From positions 2,418,001 through 2,482,000 of the forward strand of contig NZ_CP034660.1 in the NCBI RefSeq assembly GCF_003971255.1: DNA of 64,000 nt, written 5' to 3'. Shown here one piece after another: positions 37,523 to 46,900 of the stretch (positions within the stretch are counted from its first letter, which is position 1; the number at the start of each line of letters is the position of its first letter). The notes under the pieces were generated by a model, which was not told where the DNA came from, did no database searches, and was given only the letters and a program-made list of their open reading frames with translations. The translations under genes were made by a program, and so were the position numbers. This stretch comes from Colwellia sp. Arc7-635 (GTDB lineage Bacteria > Pseudomonadota > Gammaproteobacteria > Enterobacterales > Alteromonadaceae).

Positions 37523-38239
37523 TTAAAACTCCATTTTAATTTTAGGTTGTTTAAGTTTTGAAGTCGTTATACGTTGTCTTAAGTCACGCCAAAGTTTGAG
37601 CTTTGATGAGTTTCCACTCAAAATCCCTCGCCCTTTCTCTTTATTAAGCCATAACTGGCTGGCATTAAAACTATAAACGGGAATGAGATCATTACGCTGA
37701 CTGGCCGGTTTTATAACACCGTCAAGGTTGTCCAGTATCAACGGCATAGCACTGGGAGTATCGTAATAAGCGAGTACCATATGATATTGATTCAATGTGA
37801 CAGCTTTAACCATAGTGATCCTCAATTTTTCATCCGTGATACCCAGTTCAAGTAACGTAAAATATTTTGCAATAGAATAATCTTCACAATCTCCACCGTT
37901 AACACCGATAAACTCAAGTGGGGTCGCCCAATAATTACTAACTCCCCAAAGTTTACTGTCATCAATAAACCTAAAGGTATTAAAAAATTAATTAACTTGT
38001 TTTAATTTTTCTAGCTCTGAATGTTCTATTTTTGGTTGCATTAGCTTGAACCAAGCTTTACCTCTTTTTCCGGCTCTTTTACCATAACTTTGTTCAAGTG
38101 AGGTGATGATTTTTTTTTCATCTAACGGCAACGAAGACTGCGCAAAAATCGCAGATAAACACAATAAACTGACGAGTAGTATTTGCGTAGTTTTTGTTAT
38201 AAACCACTGAAAAAAAATATTTTTTTTAATACTACTCAT
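37523..38239 (-). pseudogene. lapG: LapG-type periplasmic cysteine protease with an in-frame stop
   Basis: The two parts, 38239-37988 and 37987-37523, are in the same frame and are separated by one TAA at 37988-37990 (codon 84). Upstream: a signal sequence (ILLVSLLCLSAIFAQSS) and the start of the transglutaminase-like fold, ending LEKLKQVN. Downstream: FFNTFRFIDDSKLWGVSNYWATPLEF, the catalytic Cys118 in GGDCEDY, His153 in QYHMVLAYY and Asp170 in LILDNL. The expected junction in LapG is VN-x-FFN, so only the one residue is replaced by a stop; Lys, Glu or Gln codons are one substitution away. LapG cleaves LapA-type adhesins behind a TAAG-like motif, which this adhesin retains. As read, the protease would be lost. 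Confidence 0.88.
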
Positions 38240-38245
38240 AAACCG

Positions 38246-38884
38246 CTAATCAGTTAGATCTACTGTATAAATAGTCCATTTGAGATCATCAATGTACTCT
38301 GTATGTGATATCTCGGCCATTATACGACGGTTTTCAGCATGCGCTTGTTCGCTTTCACCTGTAACGGCTAAACGCTCAAATCCATAACCAATAGAAGATA
38401 TACGGCTTTGATCAATCTGAAAGTCACTAACTAGCATAGAGGCTACTGATTTAGCACGATCACTTGAAAGTTTTTTATTAAATTTAGCCGAGCCTATTTT
38501 ACTGCTATGCCCTTCAATCACGAGAGTAATTTCAGGATACTTTACAAGAAATTCTGCTAGTGATTGAATTTCTGAGAAGGCGGTAAGAGGTACTTCTGCT
38601 GAGTTATTTTCAAAATTGACCTTAATCTTAAAAGGCTTAATAGCTGCGGTTTGCGTGCCACAGCCATTATTGTTGATAGCGGCACCAATAGTCGTTTTCT
38701 CACATTGTTCACGCGCTTTCACTACACCGTCACGATCATCATCACTCAAGTTTTGTAACTGTTTTACAGAAGTTTCTAGCGTAACAATACGACTATCCGC
38801 ACAAGCCGTCATCAATAAAACACCCGCGGTAACAAATAGGTACTTAATCGCAGGGGCGAGAATAAAACCAGATAATTTATTCAT
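38246..38884 (-). CDS. OmpA-family lipoprotein of the lap operon
   Basis: 212 residues from the ATG at 38884, which has GGAG seven bases before it and overlaps the tolC-like stop by eight bases; a longer form from 38926 is less likely. Signal peptide with lipobox-like VLLMTAC (Cys about residue 28), a short acidic calcium-type segment DDDRDG, and a C-terminal OmpA peptidoglycan-binding domain (about 85-195: VVIEGHSSKIGSAKFNKKLSSDRAKSVASML and SIGYGFERLAVTGESEQAHAENRRI). An OmpA-like gene at this position also occurs in the Shewanella bpf adhesin operon. It likely ties the secretion or adhesin complex to the cell wall; this role is inference. Confidence 0.85.
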   Translation of the reverse strand: MNKLSGFILAPAIKYLFVTAGVLLMTACADSRIVTLETSVKQLQNLSDDDRDGVVKAREQCEKTTIGAAINNNGCGTQTAAIKPFKIKVNFENNSAEVPLTAFSEIQSLAEFLVKYPEITLVIEGHSSKIGSAKFNKKLSSDRAKSVASMLVSDFQIDQSRISSIGYGFERLAVTGESEQAHAENRRIMAEISHTEYIDDLKWTIYTVDLTD

Positions 38885-40283
38885 TATAAGCTCCTTCTTC
38901 ATATTCATGTTCACCTTGCCAAGCACTTGAACGTGTAACTCTTAATGAGTCAAGTAACTGCCCTGTTACGTTTAATAAACGGTATTGGGCGCTCAATTCA
39001 TTAAAGTCTGCATCGAGATAATCTTTACGGGCTTGAAAGAGTTCGTTTTCAGTATCTAGTAAATCAAGTAAGTTTCTCTGGCCAATATCAAACTGCTGTT
39101 TGTAAGCTGTTTGCGTGTCTTTAGAAGTAATAATATGCTGCTTTATATACGTTTTTTGTAAGGCAAGCATTTCAAACGCGTTCCAGGCAAGCCCATAACT
39201 TTCGGTAACTTGACGATGCGCACTGTAGTTAATTTCTTGCGCTTCAGATACTTTATACGCAGCACTTTTTTCTGAAGCTATGTCTTTGCCACCAGAGAAA
39301 AAGTTATAACGTAAACGTAGCATGGCCGTTGCATCATTTCGATGACCTCCTACATTAGCACCTAAGCGGTTAAGACCACTTTCCCCAGCAATATCATTAT
39401 CAGAGTTCGCGGCTAATTCTAAAGACAATGTCGGATAATAATTAGCTTTGGTAGACTTTTTAAATGAACGCGCGGCTTTTATATCTTGTTGAGCTGATCT
39501 TATTACTGGATGGCTTTCTATAGCTAAAGTTAATCCGACCTGTTTATCTTTAGGTAGCATATCAGCGTCTGGCACTGGTAATACTAAGTGATCAGGTTGA
39601 GTATTTGTTAAACGAATAAATTGCGTTCTAGCATCGAGATGATTATTGCGTGCTGAAATCATGTTTGATTGTGCACGTGCTAGTCGTCCTGTAACTTGAG
39701 ACAAGTCGGCAATATTACCTAAACCAGAATCAGTACGCTCTTTTATTTGCAAATATATAGCACGATGCGATTCAATATTTTTTTCAGATAATGTTACAAG
39801 TTCTGCTGTTTTTATAAAATTAAGATAAGCTTTCGCTACTTCTAAAGCCAAATCTTCAGCACTGGCAATTAGTGTCCATTGCTCAGCGCTTGCTTCAAAC
39901 TTAGTTCTGTCAATTTCATTACTGGTATACATACCATCGAAAAGAATTTGTTTAATACTAAGACCAAACTCTCCACGTGCTAATTCAGTTTCGCCGTCAT
40001 CGCCATTAATTGCATTTCTTCTATTGCCCGGCGTATCAGTGTACTCATAACCATAACCCGCGGTTAAATCAACCGTCGGTAAATATCCAGCTGAAGCACG
40101 ATTAACATCTTCTTCTTTAGATTTAAAACGCGCAAATGCCTGACGAATATTAGGATGAGTATCCAGCGCTTGTGCTACTGCAGCTTCTAAACTTTGGCCA
40201 TGACTGTGAGTCGAGTAGAATGTAGATAAACCTAAAAGTCCAACTATTGTTATTTTATTTAAGTTAAACATAATATTATTCAT
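38877..40283 (-). CDS. lapE: TolC-family outer membrane channel of the adhesin secretion system
   Basis: 468 residues. Signal peptide (ITIVGLLGLSTFYSTHSHGQ), then two OEP repeats with the usual motifs: LEAAVAQALDTHPNIRQA, EFGLSIKQILFDGMYTSNEIDRTK, and FDIGQRNLLDLLDTENELFQARKDYLDADF. It forms the outer membrane exit duct of the type I secretion system. The start could also be the fifth codon (MFNLNK). Placed between lapC and the OmpA-like gene, equivalent to lapE of Pseudomonas or aggA of Shewanella. Confidence 0.9.
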   Translation of the reverse strand: MNNIMFNLNKITIVGLLGLSTFYSTHSHGQSLEAAVAQALDTHPNIRQAFARFKSKEEDVNRASAGYLPTVDLTAGYGYEYTDTPGNRRNAINGDDGETELARGEFGLSIKQILFDGMYTSNEIDRTKFEASAEQWTLIASAEDLALEVAKAYLNFIKTAELVTLSEKNIESHRAIYLQIKERTDSGLGNIADLSQVTGRLARAQSNMISARNNHLDARTQFIRLTNTQPDHLVLPVPDADMLPKDKQVGLTLAIESHPVIRSAQQDIKAARSFKKSTKANYYPTLSLELAANSDNDIAGESGLNRLGANVGGHRNDATAMLRLRYNFFSGGKDIASEKSAAYKVSEAQEINYSAHRQVTESYGLAWNAFEMLALQKTYIKQHIITSKDTQTAYKQQFDIGQRNLLDLLDTENELFQARKDYLDADFNELSAQYRLLNVTGQLLDSLRVTRSSAWQGEHEYEEGAYNE

Positions 40284-40327
40284 AAAAATATTCCATGTTG
40301 TTATTATTTGTTATTATTAACAAGGCT

Positions 40328-41701
40328 TTACCTTTCCCTCAGTGCAGCTTCATTCGCCCGTAAAATCGGGTTTAATATATATTCTAAAATAGTGCGTTTA
40401 CCGGTGATAACATCAACTTCTGTTAGCATTCCGGGAATAATTGGCATTTCCTGTCCATTTTTATTTTTAATGCTAGAGTCATCAGTGCGCACTCGAATAA
40501 GATAAAAACTATTTCCGTCTTCATCTTGCGTTGTATCGGCACTAATATGTTCAACTTTACCGGTGAGCCCACCATAACGTGTAAAGTCATAAGCTGTTAT
40601 TTTGACAATTGCAGGTAAGCCAGGGTAAATAAAAGCGATGCCTCTTGGTTTTATTTTTGCTTCTACCATCAGTTTATCTTCTGTTGGCACGATCTCGGCT
40701 ATAGTTTCACCTGGTTTTACTACACCACCTAAGGTATTAATATGAATAGTTTTTATGGTGCCTACCACGGGCGATAATATAAGCGCTTTCGTCACTTTAT
40801 CTTGAGCGCCAACCTGTGATTCATTAATACGCGATAACTTATTTTGTAATTCGTTAAGCTCTGATCTTGCTTCTGTTCTATAGGCAAGTGCGGTTTCTCG
40901 ACGGTTTAATATAGATTCTTGTAAAGCAGACTTCAACTTTGGGAGTAATAATCGTACGGCACTTAACTCACCCTTAAGTTCGTTTACACTACGTTCCAAT
41001 TTGTAGAGCTCTATTTTAGAAACAATATTTTTTTCTGCAAGCGGCAATGTCAGATCGAGCTCTTTGTTTGCTATTTGATAACTTATTTTTAAAGTATTTA
41101 TTTTCGAGTCTAATTCAGCAACTTCTTGTTCTCTTTGTTGAATTTGTTGCCCCTGAATGGCGAGTTGGTTAATAAGGTTTTCTAATCGTCCAGTATATTC
41201 TTCTTGCTGTCTTTCCACCATAAACTGCGCATTTAATTGAAGATCTTCTGGATAAACAGGTACTTTTCTATTTATTTCTATCTGGCGTTGCCATTGTTCG
41301 TTACTTCCGATCAAGATACTTGAAAGTTCAGCTCTTAAACGAATAACATTTGCTCTAAGACTACTAACCTCTTGCTTTTGTTCTGCAAAATCAGATCTAA
41401 AACGGGTATCATCAATACTTGCTATTGGCTGCCCTTTAACAACTTGCATCCCTTCTTGGACGAATAGCTTTTGTAATACACCACCATCTAAACTTTGAAT
41501 AATTTGTACCTGAGTAGACGGAATGACTTTGCCCATACCAGAAGTAACTTGCTGTAAAGCCGCAAAGTAAGACCAAACAAGGAAACAAAAAAGTAATCCA
41601 GCCATTGCCCAAATAGTTAATCGATGCAAACTAGGTACTTCGGTCAGCATGGCACCATAAACATCATCGGCCATTTCTAAATCTTGTTGGCTCACTTTCA
41701 T
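40328..41701 (-). CDS. lapC: HlyD-family periplasmic adaptor of the adhesin secretion system
   Basis: 457 residues. One membrane helix near the N-terminus (LTIWAMAGLLFCFLVWSYFAAL, about 28-50), a biotinyl-like hairpin (LDGGVLQKLFVQEGMQVVKGQPIASID), a long coiled coil in the middle (about 80-310) and the HlyD C-terminal region (LSPVVGTIKTIHINTLGGVVKPGETIAEIVP). It bridges LapB and the TolC channel. The start overlaps the lapB stop by four bases. Confidence 0.92.
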   Translation of the reverse strand: MKVSQQDLEMADDVYGAMLTEVPSLHRLTIWAMAGLLFCFLVWSYFAALQQVTSGMGKVIPSTQVQIIQSLDGGVLQKLFVQEGMQVVKGQPIASIDDTRFRSDFAEQKQEVSSLRANVIRLRAELSSILIGSNEQWQRQIEINRKVPVYPEDLQLNAQFMVERQQEEYTGRLENLINQLAIQGQQIQQREQEVAELDSKINTLKISYQIANKELDLTLPLAEKNIVSKIELYKLERSVNELKGELSAVRLLLPKLKSALQESILNRRETALAYRTEARSELNELQNKLSRINESQVGAQDKVTKALILSPVVGTIKTIHINTLGGVVKPGETIAEIVPTEDKLMVEAKIKPRGIAFIYPGLPAIVKITAYDFTRYGGLTGKVEHISADTTQDEDGNSFYLIRVRTDDSSIKNKNGQEMPIIPGMLTEVDVITGKRTILEYILNPILRANEAALRER

Positions 41702-43872
41702 GAATTTGTCTCTTGATTCAATTTTCCACCTTTTAATTGCGCTAGCACTTTATCTTTTGGACCATCGATAATTAATTTGCCTTTATCTAACACAAGAATA
41801 CGATCAACCAACTTTAATAAATCCATTTTATGGGTAATTAATAACATAGTGCGATCTTTTGCTGTCGCATTAATTGACGCAATAAATTGCTTTTCCGCAC
41901 GCGCATCAAGACTTGCCGTTGGTTCATCTAATAGTAATATTTGTGGTGAATTCAGTATTGCACGAGCTAAAACAATGGATTGCCTTTGGCCACGTGATAA
42001 TGCATTACCACTTTCACCTACTTGTTGATCAAGCCCTTGGCTATTATGATCTGTAAAAGCACTAACACCTGAAAGCTGAACCGCTCTAATAAGTTGATAT
42101 TCAGTAACTTGTCGAGTACCAAAAAGAATATTGTCACGGATAGTACCATGAAATAAAACAATATCTTGTGGGAGATAACCAATATTTTTCCGTAAGTCAC
42201 TTGGGTGAATTTGTTGATGATTCAAACCATCAAATTGTATGTTGCCTTTGCTCGGTTGATAAAGCCCAAGTAATAATTTTGCGAGTGTGGTTTTACCAGA
42301 GCCATTATGGCCAACAATAGCGACCCTTTCGCCTTGTTTGATATTAACTGACATTGGCTGTAAAGAGTCGGCACTGGCATTAGGGTATCTAAAACTGATG
42401 TTATCGGCATGTATATTACCCGATAATTTTGTTCTACTAGCTAAATGAGCTTTATCTTCAAACTCACCTTCTTGCTCCATTAAGGTATCGAGTTGTTTTA
42501 ACGCACTTAGCGTTTGATTCGACCGTGTCATTAAGCCCGCAAGCTTGGCAATAGGTGAAATAGCACGACCTGTTAACATGACCGCAGCAATAATTCCGCC
42601 CATAGAAATTAAGTTATCTGATACGCGATAAACCCCTAATACCACAACAGCAACTACTGATATTTGTACGATGAAGTTGGCAAAATTTAATACGGAATTA
42701 GTAATAACTTTAGACTTAAGTAGCCATGTAGAGGTGTGACCTACCATTTGTTGCCATGCACTTTGTACAACACCTTCCGCGCCATTAGCTTTAATTGACT
42801 CTAACGCGCTTAAGCATTCAATTAAGTGACCGTGTCTTAAACTTGAAAACTTGTTACTTTCTTCAATAGCTTTACGTAATTTAGATTGATTTAACAGCGT
42901 ATAACTTATGATAAGTATTGAGGCAATAATGGGGAAAATAACGAGATCACCAGCCACAAGCCAAATACAAAACATAAAAAGTATCGCAAAGGGTAAATCA
43001 ACTAAAGCACTGATGGTTGCTGATGACAAAAATTCTCTGATACTGTCAAATTCACCAAGCTGCTTTGCCATACCACCAACACTTGGCGAGCGTTTTTCTA
43101 ATGGCATACCTATGACTTTAGCAAAAAGTTTTGACGAAACTTCAATATCAATTTTCTTGCCTGCAACATCAATCAAGTAACCACGCAGTTGCTTTAATAT
43201 TAAATCAAATATGTACGCAATTCCTGCGCCAATAGCAAGTACCCAGAGTGATTCAAAGGCTAGATTAGGTACAACCTTGTCGTAAATATTCATGACAAAA
43301 AGCGGTGATACCAGGGCAAAAATGTTAATCATTACTGAGGCAATAATAACATCACGGTAGATCGAAGAAGTATTCTTAATTTTCTGCCATAGCCAATGCT
43401 CTTTAGAATTATCAAGATGAACGTCAAAATTTCTGTCACCCCGATATTGCTGCTTTATTAAAAACAAATAGCCAACAAAATTAGATTCTAATTCTTCTAT
43501 CGACAGTTGTTCTTCTCCACCAGTTTCAGGTAGAGAAACTATGGCTTTATTATTTTCAATATCAAGTTCTTGTAGTACTAATGCTTTTTTATTTTTTAAC
43601 ATCAGTATGCAAGGCAATAGCATTGACGGTAATTCGTTTAAGCCCTTACGTACTAACTTAGCGCTCAGTCCTGCACGAGAAGCCGCTTGAGGCAATAACT
43701 CGGGTGTTAAATTGGCTCCGGTTAGCGGTAATCCAGCAGAAAGTGCATCAGCAGAGCAAGGGTTACCAAAATGTTCAGTAAGTAACACTAAGCTATCTAA
43801 TAAAGGATCTGAACTTAACTTTTGTCCAGCGTTAATTGTCCATTGAGTTGACTGTTGCTCTGTTGATTGCAC
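41698..43872 (-). CDS. lapB: Type I secretion ABC transporter (LapB-like)
   Basis: 724 residues from a GTG at 43872. N-terminal C39-like domain (about 15-140) without an evident catalytic Cys, as in transporters of non-cleaved RTX adhesins; six-helix membrane domain (about 165-450); ATPase domain with Walker A GHNGSGKTT at 521-529, signature LSRGQ at 625-629 in place of LSGGQ, Walker B ILLLDEPTA and the H-loop LLITHK. It powers export of the adhesin encoded immediately upstream. A hairpin lies between the two genes. Confidence 0.92.
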   Translation of the reverse strand: MQSTEQQSTQWTINAGQKLSSDPLLDSLVLLTEHFGNPCSADALSAGLPLTGANLTPELLPQAASRAGLSAKLVRKGLNELPSMLLPCILMLKNKKALVLQELDIENNKAIVSLPETGGEEQLSIEELESNFVGYLFLIKQQYRGDRNFDVHLDNSKEHWLWQKIKNTSSIYRDVIIASVMINIFALVSPLFVMNIYDKVVPNLAFESLWVLAIGAGIAYIFDLILKQLRGYLIDVAGKKIDIEVSSKLFAKVIGMPLEKRSPSVGGMAKQLGEFDSIREFLSSATISALVDLPFAILFMFCIWLVAGDLVIFPIIASILIISYTLLNQSKLRKAIEESNKFSSLRHGHLIECLSALESIKANGAEGVVQSAWQQMVGHTSTWLLKSKVITNSVLNFANFIVQISVVAVVVLGVYRVSDNLISMGGIIAAVMLTGRAISPIAKLAGLMTRSNQTLSALKQLDTLMEQEGEFEDKAHLASRTKLSGNIHADNISFRYPNASADSLQPMSVNIKQGERVAIVGHNGSGKTTLAKLLLGLYQPSKGNIQFDGLNHQQIHPSDLRKNIGYLPQDIVLFHGTIRDNILFGTRQVTEYQLIRAVQLSGVSAFTDHNSQGLDQQVGESGNALSRGQRQSIVLARAILNSPQILLLDEPTASLDARAEKQFIASINATAKDRTMLLITHKMDLLKLVDRILVLDKGKLIIDGPKDKVLAQLKGGKLNQETNS

Positions 43873-43902
43873 GAAATATTTGATCCCTTAAACAAACTGA
43901 CG

Positions 43903-43940
43903 GTCTAATGATGAATATGTAAAATACTACATCATTAGAC
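43903..43940 (-). terminator. Hairpin between the adhesin gene and lapB
   Basis: GTCTAATGATG (43903-43913) and CATCATTAGAC (43930-43940) form a perfect 11-bp stem with a 16-base loop, 33 bp past the adhesin stop. It could terminate most transcripts so that lapB and later genes are made in lower amounts, or stabilise the 10-kb adhesin message. Confidence 0.55.
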
Positions 43941-43972
43941 TATTGTAATTATTACAAACTTTATCGGACTAA

Positions 43973-46900
43973 CTATATATGGTCTGTAGAGTCGAGTTCA
44001 ATAGGTAATGGGACAACTTCTGCTGATGCATCATTGATCAATGTTACCCCTTTGTCTAAGAAACTGTTGGTCACTATTGTTTCAGTAGAATGTGCAGCAT
44101 CAACTTGTTCGATGTTCTCTAAACTTAAACTTTCATCGATAACCACATCGGTAAACTCTGTTTCTTGTAAAATACTAATCGAGTCGCTTTGTGAAAGCTC
44201 ATCGAACAACATGGTGTCTTCAAAGCTTTCATTATTGTTATCAACTAAAAGATCACTCAAGTTATATTCGATTGCAGGGCTAACATATTCATCAATTAAA
44301 TTTATGTCCGTAGCTGACTCGCTATAGGATAAATCAATAAGTTCACCGTCGGATAAGGCCGAGGTTGTGGTAACAGTCGTATTATTAAATGTGATCGTTA
44401 AAGTTGCATTATCTGTCTCAGGATTAACGGTATCATCATCTTGAATAGTGTAAGAAACTTCTAATGATGAAGGAACACCACTTGCATCGGTCATAAATGG
44501 CAATTCAAAGCTATATAATCCGGTATTATCGATCTTAAAGATACCATAACCAGTATCTATTTCATAAGACGTAGTATTACTATCAAATAAATAAACTACA
44601 CCGCCAAGTACAAATTGAGTTAGGGTAAGATTACCGTCACCTGGTTCATCTGCACCATCACCACTACTACCATCGCTTACGATATTTCCTGAAGCAAAAG
44701 CACTCGTTGTTACACCTCTGATCACCCTATATGATATGGAGTTACTATCATCGATAGCATCGGGAGCTGAGTCACCTACAGCAATAGTAACAGTGGCAAT
44801 ATCACTATCGATGCCATCGCTTAGAGTGTATTCAAAGCTTGGGGCGATTGCACCTAAAACAAAGCCTTCACTATTTTGATACGTAAAATCACCGTTAGCA
44901 TTAACACTTAGAGTTCCCCCGTCGACATTTATAAGAGCAAAGCCGTCTGTACCAAAGACAAGTTCTTGACCGTTAATGTGTGTAACTACAAGTACAGCAC
45001 CATCACCACCGTCAGAGTCAACAATCCCATCACCATCATCATGTGTGATGATATTACCACTAATTACGCCACCTTCTTCAACAAAGAAACTGTCATTAGC
45101 CGCAATAGGTGGAGCGTTTGCGGGTTCTACGGTAATGGATAAAGTCGAAATATCCGTATCACCAGCACCGTCCGTTACAGTGTAAGAAATCACTGGAACC
45201 GTACCATTGAAATTATCATCTGGTGTGAAGGTATAAGTACCATTCGCATTGATATTTAATTCACCACCCGTGACCGTGACCGTATCACCTGCAGCATAAG
45301 TATTGCCTTCAACGGTGAAGTTGGTGACGGTAAGTGGTCCATCAACCGTGTTTGCATTCGCTAAGACATTACCGCTCGCTGGCATATCTTCTGCAACCGA
45401 TACCGTTTCATCTCCGTCTGTTAGATCGGATGTTGGTGTCACGGCAATCGTTAAGGTCGATATGTCGGTATCACCAGCACCATCCGTCACAGTGTAAGAA
45501 ATCACTGGGACAGCGCCATTGAAATTATCATCTGGTGTGAAGGTGTAAGTACCGTTCGCATTGATGGTTAATTCACCACCGGTGACCGTTACCGTATCAC
45601 CTGCAGCGTAAGTATTGCCTTCAACCGTAAAGTTCGTCACCGTTAGCGGACCATCAACCGTATTTGCATTGGTTAATATATTACCTGAAACCGGATTATC
45701 TTCTGTCGTGGTGACAGACTCATCACCATCTGTCAGATCAGAGACAGGCGTCACGGCAATCGTTAAGGTCGAAATGTCTGTATCACCAGCACCGTCAGTC
45801 ACAGTGTAAGAAATCACTGGGACCGTGCCATTGAAATTATCATCTGGTGTAAAGGTGTAAGTACCGTTCGCATTGATGGTTAATTCACCACCCGTAACCG
45901 TGACCGTATCACCTGCAGCGTAAGTATTGCCTTCAACCGTAAAGTTGGTCACCGTTAGTGGACCATCAACCGTGTTTGCATTCGCTAAGACATTACCAGT
46001 CGCTGGCATATCTTCAGCAACCGAGACCGTTTCATCTCCGTCCGTTAGATCGGAAACAGGCGTCACGGCAATCGTTAAGGTCGAAATGTCCGTATCACCG
46101 GCACCGTCCGTAACCGTATAAGAAATCACCGGGACAGTGCCATTGAAATTGTCATCTGGTGTAAAGGTGTAAGTACCGTTCGCATTGATGGTGAGTTCAC
46201 CACCCGTAACCGTGACCGTATCACCTGCAGCGTAAGTATTGCCTTCAACCGTAAAGTTGGTCACCGTTAGTGGTCCATCAACCGTGTTTGCATTCGCTAA
46301 GACATTACCAGTCGCTGGCATATCTTCAGCAACCGAGACCGTTTCATCTCCGTCTGTTAGATCGGATGTTGGTGTGACGGCAATGGTTAAGGTCGAAATA
46401 TCGATATCACCAGCACCGTCGGTCACAGTGTAAGAAATCACTGGGACAGCGCCATTGAAATTGTCATCTGGTGTGAAGGTATAAGTACCATCAGTATTGA
46501 TGGTTAATTCACCACCCGTAACAGATACCGTATCACCTGCAGCGTAAGTATTGCCTTCAACCGTGAAACTCGTCACGGTAAGTGGTCCATCAACCGTGTT
46601 TGCATTCGCTAAGACATTACCGCTCGCTGGCATATCTTCTGCAACCGATACCGTTTCATCTCCGTCCGTTAGATCGGAAACAGGCGTCACGGCAATCGTT
46701 AAGGTCGAAATATCGGTATCACCAGCACCGTCCGTAACCGTATAAGAAATGACCGGAACAGTACCATTGAAATTGCCATCTGGTGTAAAGGTATAAGTAC
46801 CATTCGCATTGATGGTGAGTTCACCACCCGTAACAGATACCGTATCACCTGCAGCGTAAGTATTGCCTTCAACCGTAAAGTTGGTCACGGTAAGTGGTCC

